64,000 nt of DNA from NCBI RefSeq assembly GCF_045124755.1, contig NZ_JBGVMK010000025.1; one strand, 5' to 3'. The DNA comes from Succinimonas sp045124755 (GTDB lineage: Bacteria; Pseudomonadota; Gammaproteobacteria; Enterobacterales; Succinivibrionaceae). Both the position numbers and the translations under genes were made by a program. A model generated the notes under the pieces. That model saw nothing but the letters and a program-made list of their open reading frames with translations, had not been told where the DNA came from and made no database searches. Below are positions 25,909-35,111 of the stretch, in pieces (the stretch's first letter is position 1; the number at the start of each line of letters is the position of its first letter).

Positions 25909-27768
25909 ATGACTGCTGCATTCTCCCCCGCCGATCACGCTTCTTCTGCTTCTCCTGATTCTTCTGCGGTCTCTTCCGCAACTATCTCCGGAGCCGCCCT
26001 TCCTGTGGGCGTTCCCGGGCGGAACAAGAATCTGCGCCTCACCTGGAAGGCTGTCATTACCGGTCAGTCTTGTCCCCGGAGACTCTGGAATCAGTACCAT
26101 GAAGCCATGATGAGCGAGGAAGAGGACAGTGTCTCCGTTCCGTCTGAAAATACCGGTTCCGATATCATGCCTCTGGAGGTTCCCGCCGTGATCCGTTCCA
26201 ATACCGGCCTGACAACCGTCATTGATGATCGCTGCCGGGAGTTCGACGCCCTCCTGAAAAACCTGAACCAGAATGCCAAAACCGATCTGGTATCTCTGGA
26301 AACCCTGCGTTTATCCAGCTCTGACCAGATCTTCGAGGGCATCATGCGCATCTACTGTCTGAACGGCCTGATTGTGACCGCCATCTCCCCGCTGGAAAAG
26401 CATGCCCCGGAGGAGCAGCGGCTTATTCTGAAGTTTCATTACTGGCTGATGACGGAGCGCGGCAGGCACTGCGACGGCGGGCTTCTGCGGGATCCTCTGA
26501 CCGGCCTTACCAGCCTGGAAACATTTTCTGAAGAGGAGATGACGGAGTTCCGGAAGCTTATCGCCAGCCTGAAGGCCGCAGTTCTCAGTGACACTCCCCC
26601 GGCAGTAACCAAAACCTGCGCCCGGTGCTCCCGCTGTCCGGATCTGGATCAGTGCGCCTCCGACACCATTACTCCGGGCATTGCCGATTTTGAAAACATG
26701 TCCGATGAGGAAAGACAGCTTTACCTCAAAAACGATTATGACAAATACCCCCTCTTTGTCTGCACTCAGGGCAGCAGGATTTCCGTTACCGGAAAATGTC
26801 TGATAATCCAGAATGACAGCTTCCCGGAAGTCAGAAAGCCTTTGGCCGAACTCAGCGCTCTTGTTCTGGTGGGCGGCATCAATCTCACCACTCCCTGCCA
26901 GAAAACCCTGGGTCAGGAAGGGATCCCGGTGGTATTCACCTCCACAACCGGAAAATGCCATGCCGTCTCCGTGGGGCCGGAAAGCGCCTATAAAAATGCC
27001 GCTGCCCTGAAATGCCAGGTGGAGATCTCTCAGGATCCTGAAAAAAGCATCGCCATTGCCAGAAGTCTGGTGGCTGCCAAAATCCGGAATCAGGTCAGCC
27101 TGATCAGAAAGATTACCAATAAGGAAAAACAGCCCCAAAAAATCAAAGACTGCATAGCCTTGCTTAACAGACTTATCGCAGCCTGTTCATCGGCCAAAAA
27201 CATCGGTCAGCTTATGGGACTTGAGGGAGAAGCTGCGTCAGCGTATTTTGACAACCTTGCCGAGAAAATTTCAGAAAGCAGCAGCGAACTCACCATGAAC
27301 GGCAGAAACCGGCGGCCGCCCCGGGATCCTGTTAACGCCCTGATATCCTTCGGGTATGCTCTTCTGCTCCAGAATGTAGTGGCTGCCCTGAAATCCTGCG
27401 GACTCTGCGAATGGCTGGGCGTGCTGCACACCGAACGTTCCGGCAAACCCTCTCTGGCCTTGGATCTTATGGAGGAGTTCCGCTCTCCGGTGGTGGATGC
27501 CCTGATGGTCACCATTGTCAGAAAGAATATCTTCAACCCCTCTGATTTCGAGGAGAAATACGACAATGATAATGAACGCTATGTTTCCCTGACCGAAAAC
27601 TCCCGCAAAAAGTTCATTTCTTTGTTTCAAAGAAGGCTGGATACCTTATGCACCCACAGGCTTTCCGGCAGACGCTGCTCCTGGAGGGAATCCATCTATC
27701 TTCAGGCGGGGGTATTTCTGCGAACTATCAGGGGAGAGCTTCCCAGTTATGTAGGCATGGAGTTTTGA
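25909..27768 (+). CDS. cas4-cas1: Cas4-Cas1 fusion protein (CRISPR adaptation)
   Basis: A protein of 619 residues; the start at 25909 follows AAAAGGAAC. The first 45 residues are a Ser/Ala-rich leader. Residues about 50-250 are Cas4-like: SCPRRLWNQYHEA holds the N-terminal Cys55, and CARCSRCPDLDQC (Cys237-249) the C-terminal iron-sulfur cysteines. Between them the RecB-type residues expected of a nuclease are not seen: the strand that should read G-x-I-D reads EGIMRIY, and the E-x-K strand reads AISPLEK. Residues about 280-619 are Cas1: LVLVGGINLTTPCQKTL, LMGLEGEAASAYF (catalytic Glu439), GVLHTERSGKPSLALDLMEEFR (His507, Asp519). Cas1 integrates new spacers. Fusions of this kind are known in type I-G (formerly I-U) and V-B loci. 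cas2 follows 17 bp later. Confidence 0.92.
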   Translation: MTAAFSPADHASSASPDSSAVSSATISGAALPVGVPGRNKNLRLTWKAVITGQSCPRRLWNQYHEAMMSEEEDSVSVPSENTGSDIMPLEVPAVIRSNTGLTTVIDDRCREFDALLKNLNQNAKTDLVSLETLRLSSSDQIFEGIMRIYCLNGLIVTAISPLEKHAPEEQRLILKFHYWLMTERGRHCDGGLLRDPLTGLTSLETFSEEEMTEFRKLIASLKAAVLSDTPPAVTKTCARCSRCPDLDQCASDTITPGIADFENMSDEERQLYLKNDYDKYPLFVCTQGSRISVTGKCLIIQNDSFPEVRKPLAELSALVLVGGINLTTPCQKTLGQEGIPVVFTSTTGKCHAVSVGPESAYKNAAALKCQVEISQDPEKSIAIARSLVAAKIRNQVSLIRKITNKEKQPQKIKDCIALLNRLIAACSSAKNIGQLMGLEGEAASAYFDNLAEKISESSSELTMNGRNRRPPRDPVNALISFGYALLLQNVVAALKSCGLCEWLGVLHTERSGKPSLALDLMEEFRSPVVDALMVTIVRKNIFNPSDFEEKYDNDNERYVSLTENSRKKFISLFQRRLDTLCTHRLSGRRCSWRESIYLQAGVFLRTIRGELPSYVGMEF

Positions 27769-27785
27769 AACATGGAGTTCTGATC

Positions 27786-28082
27786 ATGAAAAAGTTCATT
27801 TTTGTCGCTTATGACATCACCATTGATAAAATAAGACGCCGTCTTGTGAAGTATTTGGAAAACTACGGCCACCGCATTCAGTACTCGGTCTTCTGCCTCC
27901 GGGTAACCGAGCGGGAGCTTTTTGAACTCAGGCAGCGCATTGAAGAGCTTACCGCTCCTGACCAGGGCAAATCGGTAATCTTCATCCCGGGGGAAAATGC
28001 TCACATCGAAGAAGTTATACCCAAAAGTCTGGACATCATCGGGGACATAAAGAGCTACCGCACGGAATCCTGCGTGGTGTGA
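27786..28082 (+). CDS. cas2: Cas2
   Basis: A protein of 98 residues with the Cas2 ferredoxin-like fold: FIFVAYDITIDKIRRRLVKY, then YGHRIQYSVFCLRVTERE, and SVIFIPGENAHIE. The first strand carries the conserved Asp (YDI). Cas2 dimerises between two Cas1 dimers to form the spacer integrase. The start at 27786 has GGAG upstream and gives the standard family length; the preceding in-frame codons only overlap cas1. No further cas gene follows: the next genes are on the opposite strand. Confidence 0.95.
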   Translation: MKKFIFVAYDITIDKIRRRLVKYLENYGHRIQYSVFCLRVTERELFELRQRIEELTAPDQGKSVIFIPGENAHIEEVIPKSLDIIGDIKSYRTESCVV

Positions 28083-28193
28083 ATGCGGTGCTGGCACCGG
28101 AGCCCCCTGTCATCAGAAAGTCCAATGAATGGAAGGAAGATCTGAAAAGGGCTTTCTGAAAGTATTTCCAGCTGAACATCATATCCCTGATTA

Positions 28194-28895
28194 TCATCCC
28201 TGCTCATTCCCGGCTTCGCAGTTCCGGGATTCGGGCAATATTTCTCTGTCACGATCGATAAAACTTCTGAGGCTGCTGCCCACGGTGTGCAAATCACCGT
28301 GCATGGTATATGGCGTATTGGAGGTGGAAAGCCGTACCAGCCTGCCGTCATCCAGAACAAACTTGCAGACATACTCTCCGCCGCACATCCCGTTATCCGG
28401 GCCGCCCTGACACTTGTTCAGTCCCAGTTTCCTGATCAGAGCGAAGATCTGGTCATAAACCTCTTTGTCCGCGCGATAGCCCCGGTGTATTTCAGGGCCG
28501 CCGAACTGGTTGCTGTAGGTGTGGATCTGATATTCTCCGGAGGCTTCATCAAGATAAAGCACCGTCTCATCATGGAGATCCCCCATGCCGGTAGCCACCG
28601 ATTTCGAGCAGCAGTCCAGAAGCATCTTAAGGCCCTTGTCGCTGGGGGGACAGTATCCCGGGGGAAGTGTGTCAGCAGGGAATCCCGGAAAACCGCCGAT
28701 AAACGGAGACATCACCCCTTTGAAAGGCATTCCGGCAGGAGCGGCCGGCGGGGGCGGTACTTCAGAGACCGGAACAGGAGCCGCTTTGTCCGCATCCAGA
28801 AGCATGCCGCATTCGCAGCAGAATTTGGCCGATGCCGATACGATGGAATGGCAGTAAGGGCAGGCAAAGGCCGCGGATTTAATCTGATCAGTCAT
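28194..28895 (-). CDS. Zinc-ribbon protein with conserved C-terminal domain, function unknown
   Basis: A protein of 233 residues. It starts with a single zinc ribbon (FACPYCHSIV then KFCCECGMLL), followed by a Pro-rich linker. The C-terminal 140 residues have paired strands such as ETVLYLDEASGEYQIHTYSN, IRKLGLNKCQGG and GGEYVCKFVLDDGRLVRLS. I do not recognise this domain. Zinc ribbon plus linker recalls the FHA protein at 10393, but no FHA domain is present. It is the last gene of a minus-strand group between cas2 and the CRISPR array. The ribosome site is weak. A 46-bp piece of this gene recurs at 30643-30688, showing it lay inside the unit that was duplicated here. Confidence 0.7.
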   Translation of the reverse strand: MTDQIKSAAFACPYCHSIVSASAKFCCECGMLLDADKAAPVPVSEVPPPPAAPAGMPFKGVMSPFIGGFPGFPADTLPPGYCPPSDKGLKMLLDCCSKSVATGMGDLHDETVLYLDEASGEYQIHTYSNQFGGPEIHRGYRADKEVYDQIFALIRKLGLNKCQGGPDNGMCGGEYVCKFVLDDGRLVRLSTSNTPYTMHGDLHTVGSSLRSFIDRDREILPESRNCEAGNEQG

Positions 28896-29044
28896 CTCGA
28901 ATCTCGCGTTGATTTAAAAGCATTAACAAACCGTACCCCAACCCAAAAGATTTTTTCTTCTTCCGGGAAGTCATTCCGGGACACGCCCGCTCCTGCAACC
29001 GAATCCCTTTTTACCTGGCCTGTTTTACCTCTGTACCGCGGCTC

Positions 29045-29737
29045 TCAGGCATTCCTTTTCCTGAAATCAGGTTCAAGGATCCGGGCACTGTCGGGGTTAT
29101 AGCCGGAGATCTTCAGGAAGTAAAAGACACCGGGCTCCATGAACACCAGATAATCCCCCCAGAAAGCCATTTGGCGGGTGATGGCCCGGCCAGGGGTTTC
29201 CGGATCCCAGAAGCTCCCCATCAGGACATCCCGGAACTCTCCGGTGTAGATAACGGGATTCTTCCATACGCCGTAGCAGGAGAGATGGCTGCCGGATTTG
29301 GAAAGCTCCTCAAGGAACAGCTGAAGCAGATTTGTCTCCTGCTCGAACACATGAACGGAGAGCTGCTGCTCTTCCAGAGGCGTATAAGCCCTGACGTACG
29401 ATCTGAAGAACCGGAAACGGCCTTCGCTGCGGATTTTCAGGAAGCCGGGGAAGACATGAATTACGCCGGTGACGGACTTCTCGTATTCGATTTCCCCGGT
29501 GTACAAGCCGACATTGGTGTTATTGATCCCGTAGGTGCTGAAAAGGTACTGCCCGTTGACATAAGGAGCCCGTTCGGGATCGCAGGACTCCATGTACTGA
29601 GACAGGAGAAATCTGCGGTACAGAAGCTCGCTGGTGGTGACCTTTTCAGGCTCTTTGAGATAATCCGCGAGCTCGTCCCGGCGGTGCTTCAGAAGAGGAG
29701 CAAGATCCTCATAGTCATAAAAAACGGTTGCGGCCAT
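29045..29737 (-). CDS. Hypothetical protein, paralogue of the 30757 gene
   Basis: A protein of 230 residues, about 65-70 percent identical by eye to the product of 30757-31434. The start at 29737 follows AAGGGA. Conserved stretches between the two are YDYEDL, LKEPEKVTTS, YMESCDPE, QYLFSTYGINN, VGLYT and GDYLVFMEPGVFYFLK. No signal peptide, membrane segment or known enzyme motif is seen. The conserved Tyr/Phe-rich beta strands suggest a globular cytoplasmic protein. It lies between a zinc-ribbon gene and a 133-codon gene on the same strand, 150 bp from the former and 49 bp from the latter. No link to CRISPR function is evident beyond position. Confidence 0.75.
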   Translation of the reverse strand: MAATVFYDYEDLAPLLKHRRDELADYLKEPEKVTTSELLYRRFLLSQYMESCDPERAPYVNGQYLFSTYGINNTNVGLYTGEIEYEKSVTGVIHVFPGFLKIRSEGRFRFFRSYVRAYTPLEEQQLSVHVFEQETNLLQLFLEELSKSGSHLSCYGVWKNPVIYTGEFRDVLMGSFWDPETPGRAITRQMAFWGDYLVFMEPGVFYFLKISGYNPDSARILEPDFRKRNA

Positions 29738-29786
29738 GGCTATTTCCCTTATTTTCGTTTGCATTAGTTCCCGGCAGGCATGGCTG

Positions 29787-30188
29787 TTATCGCCTGTCCG
29801 CGGTAAAAACCAGCTCCGGAGCATCCGGATCCTGTTCCAGTCTGTCCAGGGAAATGCCTTCTTCATTGGCAACCCCGGTTTTTACCAGCAGGGATTCGAC
29901 TCTGCGGAGATCGGCCATTTCCAGCCGGGCCTCCTTCACCATACTCTCGTCATTATCCCGGATCCCGTCTCGGAGCGTCTGGCAGTCGCCCTGGAACACG
30001 ATCCCTAGATACTGCCAGAGTCCCTGCGGAGTGGCGTTGGCTCCGTCCAGGAAATCAAGGAAATCATAAAAAACGGCATGCTCCTCGGCACTGACCGCCA
30101 TAGGATTGGATAACCCGTCCGTCAGGGAAATAAGCCCGCACCTTAGTTTAATCATCTGTTCGCTGCTCAGTTCCACGTTTCTGTCCAC
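29787..30188 (-). CDS. Hypothetical helical protein, 133 aa
   Basis: A GTG start at 30188 with AGGAGA 8 bp upstream. The product is acidic and probably all helical (SSEQMIKLRCGLISL, EEHAVFYDFLDFLDG, DESMVKEARLEMADLRRVE). I do not recognise it. It precedes the 230-aa gene in the same direction, and the two are probably co-transcribed. In the second copy of the duplicated unit (30.7-31.8 kb) no equivalent gene lies between the paralogue and the shared upstream region, so it was either inserted here or lost there. Confidence 0.65.
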   Translation of the reverse strand: MDRNVELSSEQMIKLRCGLISLTDGLSNPMAVSAEEHAVFYDFLDFLDGANATPQGLWQYLGIVFQGDCQTLRDGIRDNDESMVKEARLEMADLRRVESLLVKTGVANEEGISLDRLEQDPDAPELVFTADRR

Positions 30189-30218
30189 GTTTCTGTTCTC
30201 CTGTCATCGTTACCGGCA

Positions 30219-30530
30219 AGCTCAAAAGATATATTTCCTGAATCATCAGCCTGGGAAACCGAGGCTGGATTGCTGGACAGTCCGAAGTACATGATTCAAT
30301 TCATTTCAATGGTGACAATTGTATCGGGCCGCGGTAAATGCGGCATGTCTCGGCATTCAGGCAGCGGCATTCGGGCATGTCGCGGTACCAAAAGATCCAA
30401 GCGTACCAAAAGATCCAAGACAGTTTCCCGGAGGTCAAAAGGAGGCTGCATGACTTTCAGCCAGCGGCTTAATCAGCAGACCTTGATACCGCCCGAACTT
30501 GATACCGTATTTTAACCAAAATTTGATTAC
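30219..30530 (-). repeat. Duplicated upstream region, copy 1
   Basis: This roughly 310-bp non-coding segment is similar to 31478-31760, sharing CTCAAAAG, TTCCTGAATCATCAGC, GCATGTCTCGGCATTC, GACAGTTTCCCGGAGGTCA and CTTAATCAGCAGACCTTGAT. It lies upstream of the 133-aa and 230-aa genes and probably carries their promoter. Confidence 0.8.
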
Positions 30531-30642
30531 GGAAGTTTTTGATTTTAGTGCGAAAGCGAAAGATGAGGTTAGATGGCAAAGTACAGTTATGGATGAATGT
30601 CTATTTCAGGGCAGGCAGTTTAGCCGGTTTCACCGCAGTACG

Positions 30643-30688
30643 GATCCGATATTCTCAGGAGGCTTCATCAGGATAAAGCGCTGTCTCT
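30643..30688 (-). pseudogene. Fragment of the zinc-ribbon gene
   Basis: About 46 bp match 28527-28572 inside the zinc-ribbon gene (GATATTCTC.GGAGGCTTCATCA.GATAAAGC). It directly precedes the downstream end of the second paralogue unit, so a larger duplication lost most of its zinc-ribbon copy. Confidence 0.6.
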
Positions 30689-30756
30689 TCCGGGAAGTAA
30701 TTCCGGGACACGCCCGTTCCTGTAACTGAATCCCGTTTTAGCTCTTACCGCCGCGC

Positions 30757-31434
30757 TCAGGCATCCTTTTTTCTGAAATCCGGTTCAAGGATCGGGGCAC
30801 CGTCGGGGTTATGGCCGAAGGTCTTCAGGAAGTAAAAGACACCGGGCTCCATGAATACCAGGTAATCACCCTGAAAACTCATTTCCACGATAAGCTCCGT
30901 GGCCCAGCAGCACCCGATCAGGACATCCTTGAAGTCGCCATTGTAGATAACGGGATCCTTCCATACGCCGTAGCAGGAAATATGGCTGCCGGCACAGGAA
31001 AGATCCTTAAGGATACGCGGCAGAAGACCTGTATCATAATCGAACACATGAACAGCAAGCTCCTGCTCTTCCAGGGGTTCGTAGGCACGGGGATAGGTTC
31101 TGAAGAATCTGAAGCAGTCGCCGCTGTCAATTTTAAGAAAGCCGGGGAAGATTCGAATGATGCCGGTAACTGACTCCTTATACTCGAAGTCCTCGGTATA
31201 TAACCCGACATTGGAGTTATTGATCCCGTAGGTGCTGAATAGGTACTGTCCGCTAAGAAACTCAGCCTTTTCGGGATCGCAGGATTCCATGTAATGGGCA
31301 CGGAGAAATTTACGGTAAAAAAGCCCGCTGGTGGTGACCTTCTCGGGCTCTTTGAGATAATTCACCAGTTCGTCCCGGCGATGTTTCTGAAGAGGGACAA
31401 GATCCTCGTAGTCATAAGCATCGGTGTCGGACAT
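30757..31434 (-). CDS. Hypothetical protein, paralogue of the 29045 gene
   Basis: A protein of 225 residues; start 31434 follows AGAGGAAC. It is a tandem paralogue of the 29045-29737 product, aligned without large gaps from YDYEDLVPLQKHRRDEL to the common end ILEPDFRKK. Both copies keep their reading frame and most changes are conservative, so both seem to be maintained. A shared non-coding block lies upstream of each. The function is unknown. It is the last gene before the CRISPR array, 580 bp away, and is transcribed away from it. Confidence 0.75.
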   Translation of the reverse strand: MSDTDAYDYEDLVPLQKHRRDELVNYLKEPEKVTTSGLFYRKFLRAHYMESCDPEKAEFLSGQYLFSTYGINNSNVGLYTEDFEYKESVTGIIRIFPGFLKIDSGDCFRFFRTYPRAYEPLEEQELAVHVFDYDTGLLPRILKDLSCAGSHISCYGVWKDPVIYNGDFKDVLIGCCWATELIVEMSFQGDYLVFMEPGVFYFLKTFGHNPDGAPILEPDFRKKDA

Positions 31435-31477
31435 GGGCTGTTCCTCTGGTTTTACCGGCATTATTTCCCGGCCGGCT

Positions 31478-31760
31478 CAAAAGAAATACTTCCTGAATCA
31501 TCAGCATGAGAACCCGAGGCTGGGATTGCTGACAGTCCGGAGCGGAGCGCATGATTCCATTCATCTCAATGGCGACAATAGTATCAATCCGCATTGAATC
31601 GGCATGTCTCGGCATTCGGGCAGCGGCATTCGGGCATGTCGTGGTACCTAAAAGATCCAAGACAGTTTCCCGGAGGTCAAAAGGAGGCCTGCATGATTTT
31701 TATCCAAAGGCTTAATCAGCAGACCTTGATACCGTAATTGTAACCAAAAATCGGTCAGGA
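31478..31760 (-). repeat. Duplicated upstream region, copy 2
   Basis: See 30219-30530. This copy is directly upstream of the 30757-31434 gene. Confidence 0.8.
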
Positions 31761-32012
31761 AAGTCTTGGATACTTGTTGTTCATGAACCTATGACGCTGC
31801 CAAATCTTCTCGGACCGCAGATTGAACCGTAGACCATTTTACGGGCACAATCGCAAAATTCACAAGAAGAGACTTATGTCAAAAGAAAAGGATTGAGTTT
31901 TCAAAAATCGGGAAAATTGGAAAAGTCACTGCACGAAAAGGGGATGGGTTTACACCTTTTTTTCACACCAAAGGTTTAAAAGTGCCCTTATTTGATAAGG
32001 CTTTACAAAAAT
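31761..32012. other. AT-rich left flank of the CRISPR array
   Basis: No gene is seen. A small stem CCTTA-TTTGA-TAAGG sits at about 31986-32000 next to the array. T and A runs are frequent, so on composition alone this flank could also be taken for a leader. Confidence 0.4.
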
Positions 32013-34775
32013 AGCTTTCCACCGCAAAAGGGTCTCCCCCCATGCGGCCAGGAATGCTGTTACATGCTTGTATGTCTCTTCTACGTTTCAATACCGCAAA
32101 AGGGTCTCCCCCCATGCGGCCTTTCTTTAGATAATTTGTGAAAACTGTGCTGGTAAAGTTTCAATACCGCAAAAGGGTCTCCCCCCATGCGGCTTCGAGT
32201 AATAGCTGGCTTTCGAAGCCGTTAGGAGTGTTTCAATACCGCAAAAGGGTCTCCCCCCATGCGGCTAGTTTATCCATGTCGGCCTGACCTCTATCTTGCA
32301 GTTTCAATACCGCAAAAGGGTCTCCCCCCATGCGGCAACCAATTCTTTCTCAATACGAGCCACAGTAATTGGTTTCAATACCGCAAAAGGGTCTCCCCCC
32401 ATGCGGCTGCTGAACCTCGTCTGGAACTTAAAGGTTTTATGCTGTTTCAATACCGCAAAAGGGTCTCCCCCCATGCGGCATTTACACATTCATCGCGAGA
32501 TAGTTATTCGTGAAAGTTTCAATACCGCAAAAGGGTCTCCCCCCATGCGGCAGCTCCGTCATCCCAGCCGGAGAGAGCGGCTCAAGGTTTCAATACCGCA
32601 AAAGGGTCTCCCCCCATGCGGCATCCTTCCCACGAACAACATCCTCATCGAGATCGCGGGGTTTCAATACCGCAAAAGGGTCTCCCCCCATGCGGCAAAG
32701 AATATCTCGGGTATACTGTAGCATGCGTACAGGTTTCAATACCGCAAAAGGGTCTCCCCCCATGCGGCAAGAACTCTTAAAGCAGAATAAAGTGACGATC
32801 GTTGGTTTCAATACCGCAAAAGGGTCTCCCCCCATGCGGCCTCCCGACCCCTTAATCGTCCGGAAGAGGACGGTAGTTTCAATACCGCAAAAGGGTCTCC
32901 CCCCATGCGGCATGGGAGCGCTGCCCCGATGAAGTTCGTTGGCAGCGAGTTTCAATACCGCAAAAGGGTCTCCCCCCATGCGGCTTGAAACCCACTTTGG
33001 TGAAGTCTGCGGACTTCCGGTTTCAATACCGCAAAAGGGTCTCCCCCCATGCGGCTCATGGGTTCTTGAATGACCATGATAAATCTAACTGGTTTCAATA
33101 CCGCAAAAGGGTCTCCCCCCATGCGGCAGGTAACAAGAGACCTGCAAAGAGACGGTTACAAGTTTCAATACCGCAAAAGGGTCTCCCCCCATGCGGCTCG
33201 GAGTTGCAATAGCAAGTATCAAAACCGAATCTGAGTTTCAATACCGCAAAAGGGTCTCCCCCCATGCGGCCTACATATTCTGTACTATATATAGATGATA
33301 TCGAAGTTTCAATACCGCAAAAGGGTCTCCCCCCATGCGGCTCCCAGCCAACGAATATATCTTTCGTTGGCTTATGGTTTCAATACCGCAAAAGGGTCTC
33401 CCCCCATGCGGCATGGCTACCATCATTGAACGGCTCAAGGCCGTATTGTTTCAATACCGCAAAAGGGTCTCCCCCCATGCGGCTTTGGTGAGAAAATATT
33501 TCATACTGTAGCAAAGCAGTTTCAATACCGCAAAAGGGTCTCCCCCCATGCGGCTACCAAACTTACTAGTATTCTCAAAGATTGCTCCGTTGTTTCAATA
33601 CCGCAAAAGGGTCTCCCCCCATGCGGCACGGAAATAAGGATAATCCACACCACCGATAGAACGTTTCAATACCGCAAAAGGGTCTCCCCCCATGCGGCGA
33701 GCGTGCCGCTGCCCGTCGTTAATACATTCACTCAGTTTCAATACCGCAAAAGGGTCTCCCCCCATGCGGCTATAGACCTCCTAGAGCAGATAACCCCGGT
33801 CAGTCGTTTCAATACCGCAAAAGGGTCTCCCCCCATGCGGCCAGATACTGCATGTATACCTAGTCCCATAGGAACTAGTTTCAATACCGCAAAAGGGTCT
33901 CCCCCCATGCGGCCTCCTGAGATGGTGAAAGGCAGACACGTTTATGGTGGTTTCAATACCGCAAAAGGGTCTCCCCCCATGCGGCTTTAATCAACTGATT
34001 GATGTCGTAAAATGTTGGACTGTTTCAATACCGCAAAAGGGTCTCCCCCCATGCGGCAAGCTACAGCTAAATTTAGCGGTGAATCAACGACAAGTTTCAA
34101 TACCGCAAAAGGGTCTCCCCCCATGCGGCAAGAATCAAGAAGTATGTTCAGGTTGTAATTAACAGGTTTCAATACCGCAAAAGGGTCTCCCCCCATGCGG
34201 CCAGCCACCAGAAACAGCTCCCGTGCCAGCTTTCCAGGTTTCAATACCGCAAAAGGGTCTCCCCCCATGCGGCTACTTGCAATATAGCATATTTTTTAGG
34301 TGTGTAGTAGTTTCAATACCGCAAAAGGGTCTCCCCCCATGCGGCCGCTCTTAAAGGTAGTGGTAACGTAAATGCTGCTGAGTTTCAATACCGCAAAAGG
34401 GTCTCCCCCCATGCGGCTTTCTATACCCGAAACTATGCAGGTTATGGGTATAGTTTCAATACCGCAAAAGGGTCTCCCCCCATGCGGCTCGTTTTCTTCT
34501 AGTTCCTTTAAACAATCGTTTGCTTGTTTCAATACCGCAAAAGGGTCTCCCCCCATGCGGCTTTTAATACCTTGGCCGAAGTGTTGAACGTACTGAGTTT
34601 CAATACCGCAAAAGGGTCTCCCCCCATGCGGCTACCGTAGCCTCAGCGTATGCGATAACCGAATTAGGTTTCAATACCGCAAAAGGGTCTCCCCCCATGC
34701 GGCTATAAATGATGTCAATCCAGGGGCTTTGAGTCTGCCGTTTCAATACCGCAAAAGGGTCTCCCCCCATGCGGC
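32013..34775 (-). CRISPR. CRISPR array, 39 repeats and 38 spacers
   Basis: The 36-bp repeat reads GTTTCAATACCGC, then AAAAGGGTCTCC, then CCCCATGCGGC on the plus strand. I counted 39 units, the first at 32013 and the last at 34740-34775, with spacers of 34-38 bp (mostly 35-36) and no repeated spacer noticed. Only the leftmost repeat is damaged: its first 8 bases read AGCTTTCC. Read on the minus strand the repeat has a stem CCGCA / TGCGG followed by an ending of ATTGAAAC, the classic 8-nt crRNA handle of Cas6-processed type I and III systems. Together with the decayed left end, this suggests transcription on minus from a leader at the right. That is inference; a plus-strand terminator at 35181-35201 leaves the other reading open. 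No cas6 or effector is in the window. Confidence 0.97.
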
Positions 34776-35060
34776 ACCTCCCTTCAGGGAGGGTTGTATC
34801 ACAAGGCCTCAAAGGGTGTCAAAAAAACATTACCCTTTGACGATGTTCCCGGGAATTCCTTGTTACAAACACATTATATCATATCTTCGAAAACTGGATC
34901 TTAAAAAATGCTAGCTCCTACCTGATCCGAGATCTGAGTCACGTTTAAACACGATAACAAAAAATAAGATGAATTTGTAGATGTGTTCTTCTCTCGAAAT
35001 TTATTATTCCCAAAACAAAAACCTGGAAACTTTTGATTACCGTCACAGAAATGGTAAAAA
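34776..35060 (-). promoter_or_regulatory. Probable CRISPR leader
   Basis: The AT-rich segment abuts an intact terminal repeat. It starts with a hairpin CCTCCCT-TC-AGGGAGG (34778-34793), followed by an exact 9-bp inverted repeat TCAAAGGGT (34809-34817) and ACCCTTTGA (34832-34840), which could be an integration-factor or regulator site. Further out are A/T runs and no open frame. Confidence 0.5.
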
Positions 35061-35063
35061 TAT

Positions 35064-35077
35064 TTGAGATATATCAA
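35064..35077 (+). promoter_or_regulatory. FNR-like box
   Basis: TTGAG-ATAT-ATCAA differs at one base from the FNR consensus TTGAT-N4-ATCAA. Its centre lies 41-42 bp before a plausible start near 35112 (TAACCT at 35101-35106), the class II activation distance. Confidence 0.4.
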
Positions 35078-35111
35078 ATTTTTCGATGTTTAGACACATG
35101 TAACCTATTAC

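Noticed and set aside
32259..34914. Several overlapping frames in the CRISPR array with repeated QYRKRVSPHAA or AKGSPPMR peptides
   Set aside because: They are translations of the 36-bp repeats and spacers, not proteins.
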